A DNA stretch of 64,000 nucleotides from Chrysaora quinquecirrha. Taxonomy: Eukaryota > Cnidaria > Scyphozoa > Semaeostomeae > Pelagiidae. The notes below the pieces were generated by a model that saw nothing but the letters and a program-made list of their open reading frames with translations, was not told the origin of the DNA and did no database searches. The DNA lies in assembly GCA_014526335.1 (NCBI GenBank), contig JACTAT010000012.1:1831318-1895317 (forward strand), written 5' to 3'. Positions 10,609 to 22,792 of this stretch are shown piece after piece; the first letter of the stretch is position 1; every line of letters begins with the position of its first letter. The position numbers and the translations under genes are program-made.

Positions 10609-13600
10609 CTTGGCTGGGGAGATCCTTTGGACGACAAGTTTCGTCTTCAAAACTTGATAGATCATAAGTGACTTATATGACCTAATAAGTAGAGGAAATA
10701 AGCACAAAAAAGCCAAATAAATACCTTGGTTATATGGATCCTTTGGACGACAACTTTCGTCTTCAAAACTACGCCTGCTTATACTTCTCTCTGGTAAAAT
10801 ATAAAAGTCAAAGTTTCAATGCCGTATTATTCATTCAGAATACTAAGTAGTGGAAATTTAAGCGAAAACAAATGACTTATAAACAGAGCACTATGAAGTA
10901 TTCTCCCGGGAAAGATACACTAAAATAAGGGTTTTTTTGATAGATAAAAAAATAAATTGTCAGTTGAAATCGCAACTTTAAGACATGATAGATCATAAGT
11001 GACTTATATGACCTAATAAGTAGAGGAAATAAGCACAAAAAGCCAAATAAATACCTTGGTTATATGGATCCTTTGGACGACAACTTTCGTCTTCAAAACT
11101 ACGCCTGCTTATACTTCTCTCTGGTAAAATATAAAAGTCAAAGTTTCAATGCCGTATTATTCATTCAGAATACTAAGTAGTGGAAATTTAAGCGAAAACG
11201 AATGACTTATAAACAGAGCACTATGAAGTATTCTCCCGGGAAAAATACACTAAAATAAGGGTTTTTTTGATAGATAAAAAATAAAATTGTCAGGTGAAAT
11301 CGCAACTTTAAGACATGATAGATCATAAGTGACTTATATGACCTAATAAGTAGAGGAAATAAGCACAAAAAAGCCAAATAAATACCTTGGTTATATGGAT
11401 CCTTTGGACGACAACTTTCGTCTTCAAAACTACGCCTGCTTATACTTCTCTCTGGTAAAATATAAAAGTCAAAGTTTCAATGCCGTATTATTCATTCAGA
11501 ATACTAAGTAGTGGAAATTTAAGCGAAAACGAATGACTTATAAACAGAGCACTATGAAGTATTCTCCCGGGAAAAATACACTAAAATAAGGGTTTTTTTG
11601 ATAGATAAAAATAAAATTGTCAGGTGAAATCGCAACTTTAAGACATGATAGATCATAAGTAATAAATACCTTGGCTGGGGAGATCCTTTGGACGACAAGT
11701 TTCGTCTTCAAAACTACGCCTGCTTACACTTCTCTCTGGTAAAATATAAAAGTCAAAGTTTCAATGCCGTATTATTCATTCAAAATACTAAGTAGTGGAA
11801 ATTTAAGCGAAAACAAATGACTTATAAACAGAGCACTATGAAGTATTCTCCCGGGAAAGATACACTAAAATAAGGGTTTTTTTGATAGATAAAAAATAAA
11901 TTGTCAGTTGAAATCGCAACTTTAAGACATGATAGATCATAAGTGACTTATATGACCTAATAAGTAGAGGAAATAAGCACAAAAAAAGCCAAATAAATAC
12001 CTTGGTTATATGGATCCTTTGGACGACAACTTTCGTCTTCAAAACTACGCCTGCTTATACTTCTCTCTGGTAAAATATAAAAGTCAAAGTTTCAATGCCG
12101 TATTATTCATTCAGAATACTAAGTAGTGGAAATTTAAGCGAAAACAAATGACTTATAAACAGAGCACTATGAAGTATTCTCCCGGGAAAGATACACTAAA
12201 ATAAGGGTTTTTTTGATAGATAAAAAATAAAATTGTCAGGTGAAATCGCAACTTTAAGACATGATAGATCATAAGTGACTTATATGACCTAATAAGTAGA
12301 GGAAATAAGCACAAAAAAGCCAAATAAATACCTTGGTTATATGGATCCTTTGGACGACAACTTTCGTCTTCAAAACTACGCCTGCTTATACTTCTCTCTG
12401 GTAAAATATAAAAGTCAAAGTTTCAATGCCGTATTATTCATTCAGAATACTAAGTAGTGGAAATTTAAGCGAAAACGAATGACTTATAAACAGAGCACTA
12501 TGAAGTATTCTCCCGGGAAAAATACACTAAAATAAGGGTTTTTTTGATAGATAAAAAATAAAATTGTCAGGTGAAATCGCAACTTTAAGACATGATAGAT
12601 CATAAGTGACTTATATGACCTAATAAGTAGAGGAAATAAGCACAAAAAAGCCAAATAAATACCTTGGTTATATGGATCCTTTGGACGACAACTTTCGTCT
12701 TCAAAACTACGCCTGCTTATACTTCTCTCTGGTAAAATATAAAAGTCAAAGTTTCAATGCCGTATTATTCATTCAGAATACTAAGTAGTGGAAATTTAAG
12801 CGAAAACGAATGACTTATAAACAGAGCACTATGAAGTATTCTCCCGGGAAAAATACACTAAAATAAGGGTTTTTTTGATAGATAAAAAATAAAATTGTCA
12901 GGTGAAATCGCAACTTTAAGACATGATAGATCATAAGTGACTTATATGACCTAATAAGTAGAGGAAATAAGCACAAAAAAGCCAAATAAATACCTTGGTT
13001 ATATGGATCCTTTGGACGACAACTTTCGTCTTCAAAACTACGCCTGCTTATACTTCTCTCTGGTAAAATATAAAAGTCAAAGTTTCAATGCCGTATTATT
13101 CATTAAGAATACTAAGTAGTGGAAATTTAAGCGAAAACAAATGACTTATTAACAGAGCACTATGAAGTATTCTCCCGGGAAAGATACACTAAAATAAGGG
13201 TTTTTTTGATAGATAAAAAATAAAATTGTCAGTTGAAATCGCAACTTTAAGACATGATAGATCATAAGTGACTTATATGACCTAATAAGTAGAGGAAACA
13301 AGCACAAAAAGCCAAATAAATACCTTGGTTATATGGATCCTTTGACGACAACTTTCGTCTTCAAAACTACGCCTGCTTATACTTCTCTCTGGTAAAATAT
13401 AAAAGTCAAAGTTTCAATGCCGTATTATTCATTCAGAATACTAAGTAGTGGAAATTTAAGCGAAAACAAATGACTTATAAACAGAGCACTATGAAGTATT
13501 CTCCCGGGAAAGATACACCAAAATAAGGGTTTTTTTGATAGATAAAAAATAAAATTGTCAGGTGAAATCGCAACTTTAAGACATGATACATCATAAGTGA

Positions 13601-16600
13601 CTTATATGACCTAATAAGTAGAGGAAATAAGCACAAAAAAGCCAAATAAATACCTTGGTTATATGGATCCTTTGAACGACAACTTTCGTCTTCAAAACTA
13701 CGCCTGCTTATACTTCTCTCTGGTAAAATATAAAAGTCAAAGTTTCAATGCCGTATTATTCATTCAGAATACTAAGTAGTGGAAATTTAAGCGAAAACAA
13801 ATGACTTATAAACAGAGCACTATGAAGTATTCTCCCGGGAAAGATACACTAAAATAAGGGTTTTTTTGATAGATAAAAAATAAAATTGTCAGGTTAATCG
13901 CAACTTTAAGACGTTAGAGATCATAAGTGACTTATATGACCTAATAAGTAGAGGAAATAAGCACAAAAAAAGCCAAATAAATACCTTGGTTATATGGATC
14001 CTTTGGACGACAACTTTCGTCTTCAAAACTACGCCTGCTTATACTTCTCTCTGGTAAAATATAAAAGTCAAAGTTTCAATGCCGTATTATTCATTCAGAA
14101 TACTAAGTAGTGGAAATTTAAGCGAAAACAAATGACTTATAAACAGAGCACTATGAAGTATTCTCCGGAAAGATACACTAAAATAAGGGTTTTTTGATAG
14201 ATAAAAATAAAATTGTCAGGTTAATCGCAACTTTAAGACGTTAGAGATCATAAGTGACTTATATGACCTAATAAGTAGAGGAAATAAGCACAAAAAGCCA
14301 AATAAATACCTTGGTTATATGGATCCTTTGACGACAACTTTCGTCTTCAAAACTACGCCTGCTTATACTTCTCTCTGGTAAAATATAAAAGTCAAAGTTT
14401 CAATGCCGTATTATTCATTCAGAATACTAAGTAGTGGAAATTTAAGCGAAAACAAATGACTTATAAACAGAGCGCTATGAAGTATTCTCCGGAAAGATAC
14501 ACTAAAATAAGGGTTTTTGATAGATAAAAATAAAATTGTCAGGTTAATCGCAACTTTAAGACGTTAGAGATCATAAGTGACTTATATGACCTAATAAGTA
14601 GAGGAAATAAGCACAAAAAAGCCAAATAAATACCTTGGTTATATGGATCCTTTGACGACAACTTTCGTCTTCAAAACTACGCCTGCTTATACTTCTCTCT
14701 GGTAAAATATAAAAGTCAAAGTTTCAATGCCGTATTATTCATTCAGAATACTAAGTAGTGGAAATTTAAGCGAAAACAAATGACTTATAAACAGAGCACT
14801 ATGAAGTATTCTCCGGAAAGATACACTAAAATAAGGGTTTTTTGATAGATAAAAAATAAAATTGTCAGGTGAAATCGCAACTTTAAGACATGATAGATCA
14901 TAAGTGACTTATATGACCTAATAAGTAGAGGAAATAAGCACAAAAAAAGCCAAATAAATACCTTGGTTATTTGGATCCTTTGGACGACAACTTTCGTCTT
15001 CAAAACTACGCCTGCTTATACTTCTCTCTGGTAAAATATAAAAGTCAAAGTTTCAATGCGGTATTATTCATTCAGAATACTAAGTAGTGGAAATTTAAGC
15101 GAAAACAAATGACTTATAAACAGAGCACTATGAAGTATTCTCCCGGGAAAGATACACTAAAATAAGGGTTTTTTTGATAGATAAAAAATAAAATTGTCAG
15201 TTGAAATCGCAACTTTAAGACATGATAGATCATAAGTGACTTATATGACCTAATAAGTAGAGGAAACAAGCACAAAAAAGCCAAATAAATACCTTGGTTA
15301 TATGGATCCTTTGGACGACAACTTTCGTCTTCAAAACTACGCCTGCTTATACTTCTCTCTGGTAAAATATAAAAGTCAAAGTTTCAATGCCGTATTATTC
15401 ATTCAGAATACTAAGTAGTGGAAATTTAAGCGAAAACAAATGACTTATAAACAGAGCACTATGAAGTATTCTCCCGGGAAAGATACACCAAAATAAGGGT
15501 TTTTTTGATAGATAAAAAATAAAATTGTCAGGTGAAATCGCAACTTTAAGACATGATACATCATAAGTGACTTATATGACCTAATAAGTAGAGGAAATAA
15601 GCACAAAAAAGCCAAATAAATACCTTGGTTATATGGATCCTTTGAACGACAACTTTCGTCTTCAAAACTACGCCTGCTTATACTTCTCTCTGGTAAAATA
15701 TAAAAGTCAAAGTTTCAATGCCGTATTATTCATTCAGAATACTAAGTAGTGGAAATTTAAGCGAAAACAAATGACTTATAAACAGAGCACTATGAAGTAT
15801 TCTCCGGAAAGATACACTAAAATAAGGGTTTTTGATAGATAAAAATAAAATTGTCAGGTTAATCGCAACTTTAAGACGTTAGAGATCATAAGTGACTTAT
15901 ATGACCTAATAAGTAGAGGAAATAAGCACAAAAAAAGCCAAATAAATACCTTGGTTATATGGATCCTTTGGACGACAACTTTCGTCTTCAAAACTACGCC
16001 TGCTTATACTTCTCTCTGGTAAAATATAAAAGTCAAAGTTTCAATGCCGTATTATTCATTCAGAATACTAAGTAGTGGAAATTTAAGCGAAAACAAATGA
16101 CTTATAAACAGAGCACTATGAAGTATTCTCCCGGGAAAGATACACTAAAATAAGGGTTTTTTGATAGATAAAAATAAAATTGTCAGGTTAATCGCAACTT
16201 TAAGACGTTAGAGATCATAAGTGACTTATATGACCTAATAAGTAGAGGAAATAAGCACAAAAAAAGCCAAATAAATACCTTGGTTATATGGATCCTTTGG
16301 ACGACAACTTTCGTCTTCAAAACTACGCCTGCTTATACTTCTCTCTGGTAAAATATAAAAGTCAAAGTTTCAATGCCGTATTATTCATTCAGAATACTAA
16401 GTAGTGGAAATTTAAGCGAAAACAAATGACTTATAAACAGAGCGCTATGAAGTATTCTCCCGGGAAAGATACACTAAAATAAGGGTTTTTTTGATAGATA
16501 AAAAATAAAATTGTCAGGTTAATCGCAACTTTAAGACGTTAGAGATCATAAGTGACTTATATGACCTAATAAGTAGAGGAAATAAGCACAAAAAAAGCCA

Positions 16601-19322
16601 AATAAATACCTTGGTTATATGGATCCTTTGACGACAACTTTCGTCTTCAAAACTACGCCTGCTTATACTTCTCTCTGGTAAAATATAAAAGTCAAAGTTT
16701 CAATGCCGTATTATTCATTCAGAATACTAAGTAGTGGAAATTTAAGCGAAAACAAATGACTTATAAACAGAGCACTATGAAGTATTCTCCCGGGAAAGAT
16801 ACACTAAAATAAGGGTTTTTTTGATAGATAAAAAATAAAATTGTCAGGTGAAATCGCAACTTTAAGACATGATAGATCATAAGTGACTTATATGACCTAA
16901 TAAGTAGAGGAAATAAGCACAAAAAAAGCCAAATAAATACCTTGGTTATTTGGATCCTTTGGACGACAACTTTCGTCTTCAAAACTACGCCTGCTTATAC
17001 TTCTCTCTGGTAAAATATAAAAGTCAAAGTTTCAATGCGGTATTATTCATTCAGAATACTAAGTAGTGGAAATTTAAGCGAAAACAAATGACTTATAAAC
17101 AGAGCACTATGAAGTATTCTCCCGGGAAAGATACACTAAAATAAGGGTTTTTTTGATAGATAAAAAATAAAATTGTCAGGTTAATCGCAACTTTAAGACG
17201 TTAGAGATCATAAGTGACTTATATGACCTAATAAGTAGAGGAAATAAGCACAAAAAAAGCCAAATAAATACCTTGGTTATATGGATCCTTTGGACGACAA
17301 CTTTCGTCTTCAAAACTACGCCTGCTTATACTTCTCTCTGGTAAAATATAAAAGTCAAAGTTTCAATGCCGTATTATTCATTCAGAATACTAAGTAGTGG
17401 AAATTTAAGCGAAAACAAATGACTTATAAACAGAGCACTATGAAGTATTCTCCCGGGAAAGATACACTAAAATAAGGGTTTTTTTGATAGATAAAAAATA
17501 AAATTGTCAGGTTAATCGCAACTTTAAGACGTTAGAGATCATAAGTGACTTATATGACCTAATAAGTAGAGGAAATAAGCACAAAAAAAGCCAAATAAAT
17601 ACCTTGGTTATATGGATCCTTTGACGACAACTTTCGTCTTCAAAACTACGCCTGCTTATACTTCTCTCTGGTAAAATATAAAAGTCAAAGTTTCAATGCC
17701 GTATTATTCATTCAGAATACTAAGTAGTGGAAATTTAAGCAAAAACAAATGACTTATAAACAGAGCGCTATGAAGTATTCTCCCGGGAAAGATACACTAA
17801 AATAAGGGTTTTTTTGATAGATAAAAAATAAAATTATCAGGTTAATCGCAACTTTAAGACGTTAGAGATCATAAGTGACTTATATGACCTAATAAGTAGA
17901 GGAAATAAGCACAAAAAAAGCCAAATAAATACCTTGGTTCAATGGATCCTTTGGACGACAACTTTCGTCTTCAAAACTACGCCTGCTTATACTTCTCTCT
18001 GGTAAAATATAAAAGTCAAAGTTTCAATGCCGTATTATTCATTCAGAATACTAAGTAGTGGAAATTTAAGCGAAAACAAATGACTTATAAACAGAGCACT
18101 ATGAAGTATTCTCCAGGGAAAGATACACTAAAATAAGGGCTTTTTTGATAGATAAAAAATAAAATTGTCAGGTTAATCGCAACTTTAAGACATGATAGAT
18201 CATAAGTGACTTATATGACCTAATAAGTAGAGGAAATAAGCACAAAAAAAGCCAAATAAATACCTTGGTTATATGGATCCTTTGGACGACAACTTTCGTC
18301 TTCAAAACTACGCCTGCTTATACTTCTCTCTGGTAAAATATAAAAGTCAAAGTTTCAATGCCGTATTATTCATTCAGAATACTAAGTAGTGGAAATTTAA
18401 GCAAAAACAAATGACTTATAAACAGAGCGCTATGAAGTATTCTCCCGGGAAAGATACACTAAAATAAGGGTTTTTTTGATAGATAAAAAATAAAATTATC
18501 AGGTTAATCGCAACTTTAAGACGTTAGAGATCATAAGTGACTTATATGACCTAATAAGTAGAGGAAATAAGCACAAAAAAAGCCAAATAAATACCTTGGT
18601 TCAATGGATCCTTTGGACGACAACTTTCGTCTTCAAAACTACGCCTGCTTATACTTCTCTCTGGTAAAATATAAAAGTCAAAGTTTCAATGCCGTATTAT
18701 TCATTCAGAATACTAAGTAGTGGAAATTTAAGCGAAAACAAATGACTTATAAACAGAGCACTATGAAGTATTCTCCAGGGAAAGATACACTAAAATAAGG
18801 GCTTTTTTGATAGATAAAAAATAAAATTGTCAGGTTAATCGCAACTTTAAGACATGATAGATCATAAGTGACTTATATGACCTAATAAGTAGAGGAAATA
18901 AGCACAAAAAAAGCCAAATAAATACCTTGGTTATATGGATCCTTTGGACGACAACTTTCGTCTTCAAAACTACGCCTGCTTATACTTCTCTCTGGTAAAA
19001 TATAAAAGTCAAAGTTTCAATGCCGTATTATTCATTCAGAATACTAAGTAGTGGAAATTTAAGCGAAAACAAATGACTTATAAACAGAGCACTATGAAGT
19101 ATTCTCCAGGGAGAGATACACTAAAATAAGGGCTTTTTTGATAGATAGAAAATAAAATTGTCAGGTTAATCGCAACTTTAAGACATGATAGATCATAAGT
19201 GACTTATATGACCTAATAAGTAGAGGAAATAAGCACAAAAAAAGCCAAATAAATACCTTGGTTATATGGATGCTTTGGCCAACTACTCTCTTCTCCATAA
19301 ACATTCTCTTTTACACTTGGCT
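10609..19322 (-). repeat. Tandem mini-exon array: 27 complete units plus one partial, about 331 bp each
   Basis: Each unit holds a 66-nt exon between an acceptor TATTTTACCAG and a donor CAAG|GTATTTATT on the minus strand, plus a roughly 265-nt intron. Exons begin (+ coordinates) at 10725, 11055, 11386, 11670, 12001, 12332, 12663, 12994, 13324, 13654, 13985, 14310, 14634, 14962, 15293, 15624, 15950, 16279, 16610, 16941, 17272, 17603, 17933, 18264, 18595, 18926 and 19257; a truncated copy lies at 10609-10655. Only one frame is open (phase 1 to phase 1) and gives 22 residues per exon: ERSISRRS, then FEDES, then CRPKDPYNQ. Twenty-two exons are 66 nt. Five (13324, 14310, 14634, 16610, 17603) are 65 nt through loss of one G in TTTGGAC. 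Intron variants (GACATGATAGATC versus GACGTTAGAGATC) mark subfamilies. If spliced in full, the array would encode nearly 600 residues of a basic, Arg/Ser-rich repeat. Confidence 0.9.
19257..19322 (-). CDS. Diverged first mini-exon of the array
   Basis: The 5'-most unit keeps the same length (66 nt), the same acceptor (CTTACCAG) and donor (CAAG|GTATTT) and the same open frame, but its protein differs strongly: it starts PSVKENVYGEESSW and ends PKHPYNQ. The shared skeleton is E..S.......E.S..PK.PYNQ. Preservation of length, phase and frame despite divergence argues that the exon was coding before amplification. Confidence 0.65.
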
Positions 19323-19946
19323 CTGGTAAGATTCAGAAAGAAAGTTTCAAGGCTGTTTATCTTTGGAATGAAAATATGAGGGATTGATTATTTTATCTTT
19401 TAAGGAAGTATTAAGAAGATTTATGATGAAAGAGTGACCTTAAAGTTAGCATTTTGTATATAGCCTTGCTCAGAAGGAATAATTGCAAAAGGTAATTTCA
19501 AATGATGCGAGGCTTTGGTTGTTGAGTTATCTTTATTTGCTACAGGAAGCCAGCAAGAAATGCATCACACAATATCAAGTAGGTTCAAAAACGTTCTGCT
19601 AAGATTTCTGAAGCTTTATTTCTAAAATTCAATTGTTCAACAAGATACAGCCAGGTTAAAAACGCTGAACTCTTAGACATTTTGTCAGATGGCTATTTGA
19701 AAATAGCACAAAATATTCTTATGAACTAAAAAATGATTTTAATGTGACTTTTATAGTAAGAAACTTTGGAAATGTAAATGGGGAAAGCACAGTGGCCTGC
19801 ACCTATTTGTGAAATATGAAATTATCAAACAAGAATGGAGGGAATTGGAGTGGAATGAAAAAGGATGTAACCAATAAAGATTATGTGGTCAAGAGTGGCT
19901 AAATTGTTTAAAACTAATCTAAAACTGAATCTAAAAATATATTTAC
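19323..19946 (-). other. Intron of the mini-exon gene
   Basis: Its first part (to about 19370) still resembles the array intron and then diverges. No other gene is recognised. Confidence 0.5.
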
Positions 19947-20000
19947 CTGGTGCTAGATTAACAGGTGTCTGCATTGCATCATCCATTAAGGTGACTGTAA
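19947..20000 (-). CDS. 54-nt upstream exon, phase 1/1
   Basis: Acceptor TTTATTTCTAG and donor CCAG|GTAAAT. The only open frame reads 'TVTLMDDAMQTPVNLAP', entered with two bases and left with one. Its length is a multiple of three and its phase equals that of all array exons. Confidence 0.5.
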
Positions 20001-20655
20001 CTAGAAATAAATTGAACTCTATTTGTAATCTTATTTCATATAGAAATATAGGAATAGCAATATAAGTTCTACTCTAGATGAAAAATTAGGATGGGTGAAA
20101 TAGAAATAGCAATTCTGGCAATTTGATCAGGTCTGCTAACTTGGGCTTTTTAATGGATGACAACAAAATTACCTACTCCAAGATAAAATCAATCAGTATA
20201 AATACATTTGCATCTGGTTATGGTATTAGGAACTGTGGTTTTTTCACAGAAAAAAAAAATCAAGGGACAAGTTGGAAATAGAGATGGGTATATAGGCTAT
20301 TTTGTGGTGAAATTCTGGGATGAAAAGGAGAAAACATACGGGGAATTAGGGATTTATTAAGAAAACCTTTAGGGGATATGGGATATTCTGACACCTTCTA
20401 ATAGGCCTCAAATATTCTACCTTATTCATTTAATTCAACTTGCCTCTGATATTTATAAATGAAGAATCTCTAATTAAATGGCTCTTTAGTACATTAATAA
20501 TATCTTCCCATGCAGTATTTCTATTATTAAATTTTCCTTCTTAATGGTCATGGATCTATGTAAATAGTTTGACCTTTTACATATCCTTAGTCTGATCTTC
20601 AGAATTGCCATTGGAAAATTGAATTTTATTTTTGGAGTGTCTAGAGAGAACGCAC

Positions 20656-20685
20656 CTTTGCCTTCCTCTTCTTCAACCCTCTCAT
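20656..20685 (-). CDS. 30-nt upstream exon, phase 1/1
   Basis: Acceptor TTTTCTTCATAG and donor AAAG|GTGCGT bound a 10-codon acidic exon (ERVEEEEGK). The symmetric phase agrees with neighbouring exons. Confidence 0.45.
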
Positions 20686-20812
20686 CTATGAAGAAAATTT
20701 GTAAAGTTAGTTCATGGCCTATTAATAGTTACTCACTTTTTGAGTCTATGAAAATATTTATTAAAAAACATACAAGATGCTGTGGATAATAGGTTTTCAA
20801 AATATCACTTAC

Positions 20813-20845
20813 ATATAACAAATGATTCCATTCTCTTCAAATCTC
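20813..20845 (-). CDS. 33-nt upstream exon, phase 1/1
   Basis: Acceptor GTTTGTCTTCCAG and strong donor TATAT|GTAAGT bound an exon reading 'DLKRMESFVI'. Again a multiple of three in phase 1. Further 5' exons and the start codon are not identified, and no promoter can be seen. Confidence 0.45.
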
Positions 20846-21699
20846 CTGGAAGACAAACATTTTATGTCAATTTTTGTGATAGCTATGATTGGTTCTCATC
20901 AGAATTAGAATTTTTACAGTTTGCAGTATCAGAAATTTAAAGATGCAAATTCTGCCATGTGTCTTTTAAATTTGAACGCTATTTTAACGCTTTTTTTTTA
21001 TTTATTTTACCTTTTTACATATTTGCCCTTTTATGTTTTTATTGTGTTGAGTTCTCAAAAGCCATGAATTCTTCTGTTTATACAAAAATATCATTGACAA
21101 GCATGCAAGAGAAATTCCTTTGGCTGTAGCTGTTAAATTTCAGACAGGAAAATATCTTTATTGAGAAACAGGCTACTATGAAATAGATTTTAAAACTCAA
21201 CTTCAATCTACAGGCCAAATTAGGCATGTAGACATAAATTTTTTGAAAACAACTCTTAGAGAACAACTATGCTTAGGCCATCTGCCGATCTTTCTTTAAA
21301 ATTACAACATAACTTATGAGAAGTAAAAGAAAAGTAAAAATGAACTTCCAATTAAATAACTTAGAGGATGTAAGGCTTAAACTTTTGCCTTCAATACCTA
21401 CCAATCCTCCTTTCTATGAGGGGATAACCTATGATAGGCCTAATTACTGGGAAACAAAAATGCAAAGACAGACAATGTCAATTCAACAGCAATGGCACTG
21501 TATAAACTCAACTTAAGTGATCTAAATGAAAGCAACAGGCCAACATGAAGATTAATTAATGGTTTTTCATACTCACGACTCTCATAAGCAAGCAAATCTC
21601 ATCTTTTGCGGAGCCGAAGGACTACAACACAACAGCAACAAAGATTTAGCCATCTTGAAAAAGTTGTTGTTCCCGCACGCGCATGCAGGTGAAAATAGT
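20846..21699. other. No gene recognised
   Basis: AT-rich sequence probably 5' of or within the mini-exon gene. A 66-codon ORF at 21316-21516 (+) has no recognisable domain. Confidence 0.3.
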
Positions 21700-21885
21700 G
21701 CGCCCACTTGGATTGCGGAAATAGGGCATCATTAGTGGAATTAGGGCAAGCAGAAAGTGTAATTAGGTCACCCTTGGTGGAACTAGGGCACATGTGCCCT
21801 TTTTCCACTATAAAGAAAGTGGAGAAAAGGCAAAAATGTGGAAAAAGGGCACAAAAACGTGGAATTAGGTTTCAGCGATCTGGCT
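21700..21885. repeat. GGAATTAGGGCA-type short repeats with a perfect palindrome
   Basis: Several variants of GTGGAATTAGGGCA follow each other (for example 21718, 21738, 21778), closing in the 16-bp palindrome AGGGCACATGTGCCCT at 21785-21800. It is flanked by GTGGAA and TTCCAC, which extends the symmetry. Probably the end of a MITE or foldback element. Confidence 0.6.
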
Positions 21886-22350
21886 TATTAACTAACTAAC
21901 TAACTAACACTAACTAGCTAACAACTATGTAGCTAGTTACCTAACTAAGTAGCTAACTAACAAAGTAACTTACTAGCTTACTTACTATCTTCTAAAGTAG
22001 CTAACGAACAAACTGACGAACTGACTTACAATATTCGAAAATAGCTAACTAACAAACTGACTAGCTTACAAGCTATGCTACTTAAGTAACAACTAAATAA
22101 CTAACGGACTAACTAACTAACCAACTAAGTAAGTAACTACGTAACTAACTAGCGATAAGACTAACTAATAAAACAAACTAACTATTTAACTAACTAACAA
22201 ACCAACAAATTACTTACCTTACAAACTAACAAACAAACTAAATTTAACTAACTAACTAATATGGTAACTGGCTTACTTACTAACTTACTATCTTCTAAAG
22301 TTAACTAGCTAAGTCACTAACATACAAGCTATGCTAACTAACTAACGATA
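21886..22350. repeat. Degenerate AACT tetranucleotide array
   Basis: About 460 bp of TAACTAACTAAC with frequent AAGT, TAGC and AACG variants; low complexity, no coding content. Confidence 0.85.
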
Positions 22351-22792
22351 ATTTTTCAAGAACATTTTTAATTTAACATTTACTTTTTGATTTTTGTTTA
22401 TAAAAGTCCAATTCCTTGAGCAATATATTTTTATTTTTATATGCGGAGACTAATATTGACACTATATTTTGAATCTAGTGTCAATTTCCATTCGAATGAG
22501 ACCAAACAATACCATGTTTTGACAATTTTTTACTTTGGACATGACGCATCTTCCGCGGATCATAAAAAAATTTGCCCAACACTTGGAAGGGGCAAGTTTG
22601 GCTTTTTCGAGTCTTCTTTCACCATGTTACCAGAAAATAAAATAAAAACCCATATGTACTCAATGTCAAGGTCATCCTTGAAATTTGCATTTGGCCACTG
22701 GACTAATATGGTAGTTGACTTTGAATTCCTTATTTCCTTGCAGACAAATAGGAGGTGGAACATCCAACAAATTTCAACTGATAGCCTTTTTT

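Noticed and set aside
11836..16982. Minus-strand ORFs of 68-73 codons starting MKTKVVVQRI in several array units
   Set aside because: They read the mini-exon in a wrong frame and run into the intron; they recur only because the unit recurs.
10609..19322. CRISPR-like array or simple satellite
   Set aside because: The unit is a single long repeat without unique spacers, and it contains conserved splice sites with one open frame.
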